A stretch of DNA of 64,000 bases from NCBI RefSeq assembly GCF_000429245.1, contig NZ_AUBM01000014.1, forward strand, positions 1-64,000, written 5' to 3'. Each line of letters starts with the position of its first letter. The stretch's first letter is position 1. The position numbers and the translations under genes were made by a program. Under the pieces are notes generated by a model. The model searched no databases. It was not told the DNA's origin and saw nothing but the letters and a program-made list of their open reading frames with translations. Origin of the DNA: Schaalia georgiae DSM 6843 (GTDB lineage: Bacteria; Actinomycetota; Actinomycetes; Actinomycetales; Actinomycetaceae). Below are positions 27,900 through 35,013 of this stretch, piece by piece.

Positions 27900-28675
27900 G
27901 GTTCTCCTTCAGTGCTCGCCCTATTGTCGCGCATTCGACCGGGGAGGGGGTTCGTCGGCGGGACCGGCGCCGGTCCGGTCGGCCGCCGCAGGGGCGGGTC
28001 CAGGACGAAGGCCGTTTCGTCGACGCCGGGGGCGAGGCGGTACAGGGCGGCCGGACGCCCCGCGCCCTCGTGGGCCGTCCTCCCGGTCGCTTCTATGAAG
28101 GACGCCGTCTTGGTCGCCTTGCGGTGGAAGTTGCGCGGGTCCAGGGGTGCGCCCCAGATCGCCTCGTAGGCGGTGCGGAGCTGCGTGATCGTGAACTCGG
28201 GGCCGCAGAAGGACGTGGCCAAGGGGGAGTACTCGATCTTGGAGCGGGCGCGCTCGGCCCCGTCGGCCAGGATGGTCGCGTGGTCGAAGGCGAGGGGCGA
28301 GTCGGGCGCCAGTAGCGCGTCGACGGGGCGCCAGTGGGCGCCGGAGGCGTCGCCTCCCGGGCGCACGGGGGAGAAGCGGGGGGCGAGGAGCAGGTGGGCG
28401 ACGGAGAGGACGGGGCCCCTGGGGTCGCGGCCCAGGGGGCCGTAGGAGAAGAGCTGTTCGAGGTGGCCGGGGGGAGTGATGCCGGTTTCCTCCTCGAGTT
28501 CGCGCTCGGCCGCCTGGAGGGTTTGCTCGCCCTCGCGCACGAAACCGCCCGGCAGTGCGGGCCGCCCCCGATAGGGGTCGATGCCCCTTGTCACGACGAG
28601 GCAGTGCAGAGCGCGGTCGATGACCGTCAGGGCGACGACGTCGACCGCGATCGGGAAGGCGAACGGGGTGGTCAT
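27896..28675 (-). CDS. nrtR: NrtR-type Nudix regulator of NAD metabolism
   Basis: A 259-residue protein with an N-terminal Nudix domain and a C-terminal winged helix. The Nudix box (GFVREGEQTLQAAERELEEE, ending in TGI) keeps every consensus residue, so the protein may still hydrolyse ADP-ribose-like compounds, unlike many NrtR proteins. The C-terminal segment FTITQLRTAYEAIWGAPLDP and HRKATKTASF is the usual NrtR DNA-binding part. NrtR represses NAD synthesis genes and is released by ADP-ribose in characterised members. Coupling to nadE supports the call. No ribosome site precedes ATG 28675; TAGGAT lies 6 nt upstream, so the mRNA is probably leaderless. Confidence 0.87.
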
Positions 28676-28681
28676 GCTGTT

Positions 28682-28732
28682 ATCCTACCCCATTCGCGTC
28701 GAGTTGACATTAAGTCGGCGGAGAATTATCGT
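28682..28732. promoter_or_regulatory. Overlapping divergent promoters of nrtR-nadE and the SPFH gene
   Basis: Plus strand: TTGACA (28704-28709), 17 nt, TATCGT (28727-28732). Minus strand: TAGGAT (28687-28682) with a -35-like ATGTCA (28710-28705) 17 nt upstream. The two -35 boxes cover the same bases, so one bound protein could control both operons. NrtR is the natural candidate. Confidence 0.5.
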
Positions 28733-28779
28733 CGGCATGACATAAACAAGTGGGATGCCACCCGGACAAGGAGAACATC

Positions 28780-29790
28780 ATGGGAACCCTCCACCACCAC
28801 CCCCTCGTCGTCCGCTACCAGGGCGGCGCCGGCGACCACGTCATCCAGATCCGCGCCGGGCGCACCATCCGGTCCGGCGTCGGGCAGTCCTTCTGGTTGC
28901 GCGCCGGAAGGAGCGCGCTCGCCGAAGTGCCCATCGCGGACCGCGCCCACAGCTTCCTCGTCCAGACCCCCTCCGCCGACCAGCAGAACGTCAACGCGCA
29001 GGTGTCCATCACCTACCGGATCGAGGACCCCGAAGCCGCCGCCAAGCACTACGACTTCGGGCTCTACCCCCGCGGCGCCTCCGCCGACGCGCAGGGCCTG
29101 TGGCAGATCGACGAACTGGTCACCCGGCTCGCCTCCTCCTCCCTGGCCTCGGTGATCGCGGCGATGCCCCTGTCGGAGGCCATCTCCGGCTCTCTCGACG
29201 AGGTCGGCGCCGCCCTCGTCCTCGCATTCGAGCGCGACGAACAGCTGCGCGCCACCGGCGTGAGCGTCGTCGACGCGCGCCTGATGTCCCTGCGCCCCGA
29301 TGAGGGCGTCGAATCCTCCCTGCGCGCCCCGCTCCTCGAACGGCTCCAGGCCGAGGCCGACCGCGCCCTGTACGAGCGCCGGGCCCTCGCGGTCGAGCGC
29401 GAGTCCCAGATCTCCGAGAACGAGTTGCAATCCAAGCTCGACCTGGCTCGCAAACGCGCTGACCTGGTCGACCAGGAGGGGCGCAACAGTCGGCGCGAGG
29501 CCGAGGAGAAGGCCGCCGCCGACGCGATCGCCGTCGAGGCCGAAGCGCGGCGCATCGAGACCCTGGCCAAGGCCAACGAGGACGACTGGAAGCGCGTCGG
29601 CGGCGCCAAGATCGCCAACGAGGCGGCCTACGTCCGCGCCCTGGCCGAAGCCGGGCCCGACGTGGTGCGCGCTTTCGCCCTCAAGGAGATGGCCCATAAC
29701 ATGCCCTCCATCGGGTCGGTGACCATCACCCCCGACATGCTCACCGATGTCCTCTCCGCCTTCGCAGGCTCCGCCAAGCGGGGCGAGTAG
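28780..29790 (+). CDS. SPFH / Band 7 domain protein
   Basis: A 336-residue soluble-looking protein without a transmembrane segment. A Band 7 domain covers about 25-190 (QNVNAQVSITYRIEDPEAAA, RATGVSVVDARLMSLRPDEG). A long charged coiled coil follows (about 195-285; REAEEKAAADAIAVEAEARR) and a C-terminal helical end. SPFH proteins oligomerise into rings or membrane scaffolds. The start at ATG 28780 has AAGGAG 7 nt upstream. It is 1 bp from the NAD-kinase-like gene and divergent from nrtR, which hints at a link with pyridine nucleotides. The actual role is unknown. Confidence 0.85.
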   Translation: MGTLHHHPLVVRYQGGAGDHVIQIRAGRTIRSGVGQSFWLRAGRSALAEVPIADRAHSFLVQTPSADQQNVNAQVSITYRIEDPEAAAKHYDFGLYPRGASADAQGLWQIDELVTRLASSSLASVIAAMPLSEAISGSLDEVGAALVLAFERDEQLRATGVSVVDARLMSLRPDEGVESSLRAPLLERLQAEADRALYERRALAVERESQISENELQSKLDLARKRADLVDQEGRNSRREAEEKAAADAIAVEAEARRIETLAKANEDDWKRVGGAKIANEAAYVRALAEAGPDVVRAFALKEMAHNMPSIGSVTITPDMLTDVLSAFAGSAKRGE

Positions 29791-29791
29791 C

Positions 29792-30700
29792 ATGCGGCGT
29801 CGGGCAGTCGTCGTCCATCGCCCCACCGAGTACGACGAGCTCATGGACCGCTATTCGACGAGGGGGCAGGTCGAGTTCGTCCTGCGCTCGCGCGGGCGCG
29901 CCCTCGAAGAGGTCGAGCGCGCCCACGAGGCGCACGTGGGCGCCCTGGCCCGCGTGCGGGCAGGGATCCCGCAGGAGTGGGCGAGCGCCGACGTGGAACG
30001 CGACTCCCTGTCGCGCTTCCTCTTCGCCCCAGAGGACGTCATCGTCGTCGTCGGCCCGGACGGGCTGGTCGCCAACACCGCCAAGTACCTCAGCGGCCAG
30101 GTCGTAGTCGGGGTCAACTCCGCGCCCGAATCGAACGCCGGCGTGCTCGTGCGCTGCACGCCCGACCAGGGGGCCGCCGCGTGCCGCCGCCTCGACGAGG
30201 GGGAACGGGTGGGCGTCGACCATCTGACGATGGTGAGTGCGACGGTCGATGATTCCCGTTCGCTGACCGCCCTCAACGAGGTGTTCATCGGGCATCCCAG
30301 CCACCAGAGCGCCCGGTACGAGCTGGCGCTGCCCGGGCGCGCCGAGAGGCAGTCCTCCTCCGGTGTCGTCGTCAGCACCGGGACGGGGGCAACCGGCTGG
30401 GGCGCTTCCCTCAAGCGCGGACGCGGCATGGGGGACCTGCCCGGACCGACCTCCCAGTCGCTCGCGTGGTTCGTGCGCGAGGCGTGGCCCTCCCCGTGCA
30501 CGGGAACCGAGTGCACCGAGGGGATCTTGGGGGAGGGGGAGGAACTGGGCCTGAGCGTCGCCTCCGAGTCCCTGGTCCTCTTCGGCGATGGCATGGAGGC
30601 GGACCGGCTCGTCCTCACTTGGGGGCAGACGGTGCGGGTCCGCCGCGCGCCGCGCGCCCTGGCGCTCGTCGAACCCGCGGCGCACGAGGGCGGAGTTTAA
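29792..30700 (+). CDS. NAD-kinase-like protein with altered nucleotide motif
   Basis: A 302-residue protein with the layout of NAD kinases. In place of the invariant GGDGT it has VGPDGL (87-92); the Asp is kept but the first Gly and the Thr are replaced. The ALNEV motif (161-165; NAD-binding Asn-Glu) and STGTGATGW (195-203, matching the substrate loop STPTGSTAY) are present. The diphosphate-binding change suggests altered phosphate-donor use or a purely binding role. It starts at ATG 29792 and is probably co-transcribed with the SPFH gene. Its stop overlaps the convergent DUF3800 gene. The family assignment is fairly secure; activity is not. Confidence 0.75.
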   Translation: MRRRAVVVHRPTEYDELMDRYSTRGQVEFVLRSRGRALEEVERAHEAHVGALARVRAGIPQEWASADVERDSLSRFLFAPEDVIVVVGPDGLVANTAKYLSGQVVVGVNSAPESNAGVLVRCTPDQGAAACRRLDEGERVGVDHLTMVSATVDDSRSLTALNEVFIGHPSHQSARYELALPGRAERQSSSGVVVSTGTGATGWGASLKRGRGMGDLPGPTSQSLAWFVREAWPSPCTGTECTEGILGEGEELGLSVASESLVLFGDGMEADRLVLTWGQTVRVRRAPRALALVEPAAHEGGV

Positions 30701-31632
30701 TGGGAGCTCGATGCCTTCGCGTGGACCAACCGCAGTTTCGCCAGGTTCTCCTCAGTCATTCCATGGCTGTGTGTGTCGAACAGAGGGCGCTGTTCGCGGA
30801 ACAAGTCGATGTTGTGCACGTTGTCCAAACTCCTCTGATGGAACTGCAGAGTCGACTCGTACGTGATCTTCCCACGCATCCGTTCTAACAGGGCTTTTGG
30901 AATCCAGTCGAAGTCACGCGTCTCGGTCAACTGGCGCTCGCACGCGCGCGCCACCATGCCCGCAACCCAGTCCGCGAACTGGATGTTAGTGGACAGGCGC
31001 GAGTCGATGTACGCGGGAGCCTCGATCGCGCGCGACATCTCAGGATGGTCGCTGACGCGGGAGTAGATATGGGCATAACTCCTGCTGACCTGCTGGAACC
31101 TCTGGGCCTCGTTGATCATATCCTGGAAGATCATGAGGTTGTCACCTTCGTGCTCCGCGTATCTGCACAGTCGATTGATGGACTCGCGCAGGCAGTTTAG
31201 CGTCCGTTGCTCGTACTTCTCCCTCCGTTCGGCGTCGGTCAGTTTCGGCCACACCTGTCCGGGCGTGCCAAGGGGCTTCTCACGGAGGAAGTAGAACACC
31301 CGTCCGTGCATGCTGTCGAGCGTTGGTAGCAATGAGCGGATCGCGCGCACTTCCCGTTGGCGGTCCCTCCGCCACGCCCCCTTGCTGAACGCCTCGGAAC
31401 CTTTGCGCTCCCATTGGGGGTTGTAGTCCGCGTGGGAGGCGTCCCCGTGCAGGTAGGCGTGGATTTCCTTCTTGACATCGGCCACGTGGCGCGAGAAGCC
31501 CCTGACGGAGTCCGCTGGGAGGATGAAACCCGCGTATCCGAACGCCGGCGATGTGTTGTACCGCTTATGGGTCTTCGAGACGTATGCGCCAGCCTCGCCG
31601 ACCTCATCGATGTAGGCGATGAGCACGGCCAC
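30697..31632 (-). CDS. DUF3800 protein
   Basis: A 311-residue protein with the DUF3800 pattern: an N-terminal beta-strand ending in acidic YIDEVGE (Asp9-Glu10), and late in the protein STNIQFADWVAGMVA, the second acidic motif of an RNase H-like fold. Family members are common in accessory DNA near phage-defence and mobile genes, but no activity is proven. The third codon position is less GC-rich than its neighbours and many codons are rare here, pointing to transfer. It ends convergently, overlapping the NAD-kinase-like gene by 3 bp. ATG 31632 is preceded by AAGGAGTGG. Confidence 0.8.
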   Translation of the reverse strand: MAVLIAYIDEVGEAGAYVSKTHKRYNTSPAFGYAGFILPADSVRGFSRHVADVKKEIHAYLHGDASHADYNPQWERKGSEAFSKGAWRRDRQREVRAIRSLLPTLDSMHGRVFYFLREKPLGTPGQVWPKLTDAERREKYEQRTLNCLRESINRLCRYAEHEGDNLMIFQDMINEAQRFQQVSRSYAHIYSRVSDHPEMSRAIEAPAYIDSRLSTNIQFADWVAGMVARACERQLTETRDFDWIPKALLERMRGKITYESTLQFHQRSLDNVHNIDLFREQRPLFDTHSHGMTEENLAKLRLVHAKASSSH

Positions 31633-31792
31633 TCCTTATAAGTCTCGTGAAACGCAAGAACCCACGCTGCACGAGGTGTGAGCGCGGGTCTGCGAATTGG
31701 CACTCTGCGAGGACAAGCTCGCCGTTACCAGGCATAATTCTATGCCTTTCGTTGGTGGAAGTCAACGGGTCCTTGGTCCGCCCGGAGGCATT

Positions 31793-31820
31793 GGCCGGGG
31801 CCCGATCAAGGGCCCCGGCC
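31793..31820 (-). terminator. Terminator of the pta-ackA operon
   Basis: GGCCGGGGCCC (31793-31803) and GGGCCCCGGCC (31810-31820) form a perfect 11-bp stem with a 6-nt loop, 18 bp past the ackA stop. Confidence 0.65.
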
Positions 31821-31837
31821 CCGCCGCCGGGGAGGGA

Positions 31838-33037
31838 TCAGGCGAAGGCAAGGGCCTGGCGCGCGATGGCCAGCTCCTCGTTGGTCGGGAAGACGACCAG
31901 CTTCACGGTCGAGTTCGGCGCCGAGATGACGCGCGGCTCGCCGCTGGGCGCCTTGTTCGCCTCGACATCGATCTTGACGCCGAAGGGGGAGAGCGCCTCG
32001 GCCAGCTCACGGCGCACGTTCATGTCGTTCTCGCCGATGCCGGCCGTGAAGGTGATGACATCCAAGCCGCCCAGCTCCGCCGTGTAGGAGCCCACGTACT
32101 TCACCAGGCGGTTGATGTAGATGTCCATCGCGGTGCGGGCGCGTTTCTGGGTCACGGGATCGTCGTCATTGTTGATCATCGCCCGCACACTGCGCATGTC
32201 GGACTCCCCCGTCATGCCCTTCATGCCGGACTTCTTGTTGAAGAGCGTGTCGACCTCCTCGACGCTCATCCCCGCCACGCGCTCCAAGTGGAAGACCACG
32301 GCGGGGTCGATGTCGCCCGTGCGGGTCCCCATCACGAGTCCCTCCAGGGGAGTCAGGCCCATGGAGGTGTCGATCGGCTTGCCGCAGCGGACTGCGGACG
32401 CGGAGGCGCCGTTGCCCAGGTGCAGCACAATCTGCTTGAGGTCGTCGCGCCCCAGCATCTTCGCGATCTCCTGGGAGACGAACTGGTGGGAGGTGCCGTG
32501 GGCGCCGTAGCGGCGCACCGAGTACTTCTCCGCGGTCTCCGTCTCCAGGGCGTAAAGGGCGCTCCGGTCGGGCAGCTGCTGGAAGAACGCGGTGTCGAAG
32601 ACCGCGACGTGCGGGACGTCGGAGATGAGGCCGCGCGCCACGTCGATGCCCTTGAGGTGGGCGGGGTTGTGCAACGGGGCCAGCGGGCACAGCTGCTCGA
32701 TCAGGTCGCGGACCTCGTCGGTGATCAGCGCCGGGCCGTCGAAATGGCGGCCGCCCTGGACGATGCGGTGGCCGACGGCGACGATGTGCGCTTCGGCCAG
32801 AGTCGGGCCCTTCGTGTCGAAGAGGCGCAGGACCTCGCGCATGCCGACGGTGTGGTCGGGGACGGGCATCTTCTCCTCTGTCACTGCCTCGCCGTGGACG
32901 TGCGTGATGAGGCCCATGGGGTCGCCGATGCGCTCGACGAGGCCCTTCGCCAGGGCATCGCCGGTCTCGGGATCCACCAGTTGGTACTTGATGGAGGAGG
33001 AGCCGGAATTGATAACGAGGACGGTCTGAGAGGGCAT
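31838..33037 (-). CDS. ackA: Acetate kinase
   Basis: A 399-residue enzyme interconverting acetyl phosphate + ADP and acetate + ATP. Family signatures are VLVINSGSSSIKYQL near the N-terminus and the second signature RRYGAHGTSHQFV with the catalytic His and Arg; HLGNGASASAV and GGLDVITFTAGIGEN follow. The start is ATG 33037, matching the usual N-terminus, rather than the longer frame from 33079. It lies 82 bp after pta on the same strand and completes the acetate overflow pathway. Confidence 0.97.
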   Translation of the reverse strand: MPSQTVLVINSGSSSIKYQLVDPETGDALAKGLVERIGDPMGLITHVHGEAVTEEKMPVPDHTVGMREVLRLFDTKGPTLAEAHIVAVGHRIVQGGRHFDGPALITDEVRDLIEQLCPLAPLHNPAHLKGIDVARGLISDVPHVAVFDTAFFQQLPDRSALYALETETAEKYSVRRYGAHGTSHQFVSQEIAKMLGRDDLKQIVLHLGNGASASAVRCGKPIDTSMGLTPLEGLVMGTRTGDIDPAVVFHLERVAGMSVEEVDTLFNKKSGMKGMTGESDMRSVRAMINNDDDPVTQKRARTAMDIYINRLVKYVGSYTAELGGLDVITFTAGIGENDMNVRRELAEALSPFGVKIDVEANKAPSGEPRVISAPNSTVKLVVFPTNEELAIARQALAFA

Positions 33038-33081
33038 GCGCCTGCCTTTCGGATTTCGTATTGATGGATCGGGGTGCACCC

Positions 33082-33113
33082 GGGCCCCTCGCTCAGCCGT
33101 CGCGGAGGGGCCC
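33082..33113 (-). terminator. Hairpin between pta and ackA
   Basis: GGGCCCCTC (33082-33090) pairs with GAGGGGCCC (33105-33113), a 9-bp stem with a 14-nt loop and no T-run. It may lower ackA expression relative to pta. Confidence 0.4.
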
Positions 33114-33118
33114 CGGGC

Positions 33119-34618
33119 TCAGCCCTGCGCCTGGACGGCGGTCAGGGCGACAGTGTTGACGATGTCCTCGACCAGGGCGCCGCGCGACAGGTCGTTGACG
33201 GGCTTGTTCAGGCCCTGCAGGACGGGGCCGACTGCGACGGCGCCGGAGGAGCGCTGGACGGCCTTGTAGCCGATGTTGCCCGCCTCCAGGGAGGGGAAGA
33301 CGAAGACAGTGGCCCTGCCGGCGACCTCGGAACCGGGCAACTTCTTCTCGGCGACGGCACTGTCGACGGCGGCATCGAACTGGATGGGGCCCTCGATGGC
33401 CAGCTCCGGGGCCTTCTCGCGGGCGAGGCGGGTGGCCTCGACGACCGCGTCCACGTCCGGGCCCGAGCCCGACGAGCCCGTCGAGTAGGACAGCATCGCG
33501 ACGCGGGGCGCCACGCCGAACTGGGCGGCCGTGCGCGCCGAGGTGACGGCGATGTCGGCCAGCTGCTCGGGAGTGGGGTTGGGGTTGACGGCGCAGTCAC
33601 CGAACGCCCACACGCGGTCCTTCATCAGCATCAGGAAGATCGAGGAGACGACGGACACGCCGGGGGCGGTCTTGATGATCTGGAAGGAGGGGACGATCGT
33701 GTGGGCGGTCGTGTGGGCCGCGCCCGAGACCATGCCGTCCGCGTCGCCCATGTGGACCATCATCGTGCCGAAGTAGGACACGTCGGCGACCTTGTCGCGG
33801 GCCTGCTCCAGTGTGACGCCCTTCTTGGCGCGCAGCCGCGCGAACTCCTCGGCGTAGCGCTCCAAGTACGCGGGGTCGCCCGTGGAGACGACCTGGGCGG
33901 CGCCGAGGTCCAGGCCGAGCTCCCCCGCCCGCTTGGCCACGTAGTCGGCGTCCCCGACGAAGGTGATGTCGGCGATGCCGCTGGCGAGGACCTGGGCCGC
34001 TGCCCGCAGGACGCGGTCGTCGTCGGGCTCGGGCAGGACGATGCGCTTGCGGTCGGCGCGGGCGCGCTCGACGAGGTCCGCCTGGAACGCCAGGGGCGTC
34101 ACCGCGCTGGGGGCGGGGGCGGAGACCAGGGCGGCCAGCCCCTCCCCGTCCACGGGCAGGGGGAGGACGGGCACGGGGGAGTCGATGCGCCCGACGAGGG
34201 CAGCGGGGAGGGCGAGTGCCATGACGACGGCCTGGTGGTCGGCCGCCCGGGAGACGGCGGTCACCGCTTCCTGTGCCAGCAGTTCGGCGCCGACGCCCTC
34301 CGTGTCGGGGGCCAGGACCACGCCGGCGCCCACCGAGGCGGCCAGGGAGAAGTCCCAGCCCAGCGCGTCGAAGGAGCGGTTCGTGCAGGCGGAGGAGGAT
34401 TCGATGAGCACCACATCGGCCGTTCGCTCCCTGACCGCGCCGACCGCGTCCGGCAGTGCGGAGGGGACGCCGACGGCCGCGCTGTCCGCGTCAGTTCCGG
34501 CGAAGGCCGGGACGCGCGCGACCGAGGCGCTGGCCCCGAACGCGGTGGCGAGTTGGTCCAGCACGAGGGCCGCCGCCTCGTGGGAACCGGATCCTACGAC
34601 GATGTAGCGGGAAGTCAC
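33119..34618 (-). CDS. pta: Phosphate acetyltransferase
   Basis: A 499-residue enzyme converting acetyl-CoA and phosphate to acetyl phosphate. The C-terminal PTA domain (about 170-495) is complete: RKRIVLPEPDDDRVLRAA, SYFGTMMVHMGDADGMVSGA, SYSTGSSGSGPDVD. The N-terminal part is shorter than in long actinobacterial Pta. Where those have a GKS P-loop, this has VVGSGSHEAAA with no Lys, so the regulatory BioD-like domain is degenerate. The start is GTG 34618 with AAGGAG 7 nt upstream; the longer frame to 34681 lacks a ribosome site. It is first in a pta-ackA operon. Confidence 0.93.
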   Translation of the reverse strand: MTSRYIVVGSGSHEAAALVLDQLATAFGASASVARVPAFAGTDADSAAVGVPSALPDAVGAVRERTADVVLIESSSACTNRSFDALGWDFSLAASVGAGVVLAPDTEGVGAELLAQEAVTAVSRAADHQAVVMALALPAALVGRIDSPVPVLPLPVDGEGLAALVSAPAPSAVTPLAFQADLVERARADRKRIVLPEPDDDRVLRAAAQVLASGIADITFVGDADYVAKRAGELGLDLGAAQVVSTGDPAYLERYAEEFARLRAKKGVTLEQARDKVADVSYFGTMMVHMGDADGMVSGAAHTTAHTIVPSFQIIKTAPGVSVVSSIFLMLMKDRVWAFGDCAVNPNPTPEQLADIAVTSARTAAQFGVAPRVAMLSYSTGSSGSGPDVDAVVEATRLAREKAPELAIEGPIQFDAAVDSAVAEKKLPGSEVAGRATVFVFPSLEAGNIGYKAVQRSSGAVAVGPVLQGLNKPVNDLSRGALVEDIVNTVALTAVQAQG

Positions 34619-34713
34619 ACAAATCTCCTTCAATGGGTGTGGGCGTACGTAATGCACGAATATCCTACCGCGAATGCCCAACCCGCCATGCCGCGGTCCG
34701 CCCGGGCGCGCGC

Positions 34714-34719
34714 TACAGT
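34714..34719 (+). promoter_or_regulatory. -10 box of a second leaderless transcript
   Basis: TACAGT ends 6 nt before GTG 34726, with no ribosome-binding site between. It is the same arrangement as at 19317 and at 22739. Confidence 0.45.
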
Positions 34720-34725
34720 GGGCGC

Positions 34726-35013
34726 GTGGACAAGAGGAACGACAGGGGCCGCGCGGTGCTCGGCGCTCTCACGGGGTGTGTGATCGTTGGCGGCATCGGC
34801 TCCGTCGTGGGCCTCACCGTCCTCGACCACCCGCACCGCGCGGTGTGGGCGCTGGTCGCCACGCTCGTCGTCGTCGCGGGCGCCCGCCTGGTGATCCCGG
34901 GCAGGCCGTGGTTCGCCTCCCGGTACCGCGGCGCGGACGCCGCCGTTCTGCTGGCGGTCGCCGGCGCCATCGCCTACCTCTCCAGCTACACCTCCACGAT
35001 GGCGGTCCACTGA
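34726..35013 (+). CDS. DUF3017 small membrane protein
   Basis: A 95-residue protein with three hydrophobic segments (about 11-28, 36-52 and 69-85) and the internal ARLVIPGRPWFASRYRGADA typical of DUF3017, an actinobacterial family of unknown function often near folD. GTG 34726 is chosen because a -10 box precedes it by 6 nt and the product then has the usual family length. The 3' end overlaps the end of the convergent rhamnosidase gene by 28 bp. Confidence 0.78.
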   Translation: MDKRNDRGRAVLGALTGCVIVGGIGSVVGLTVLDHPHRAVWALVATLVVVAGARLVIPGRPWFASRYRGADAAVLLAVAGAIAYLSSYTSTMAVH

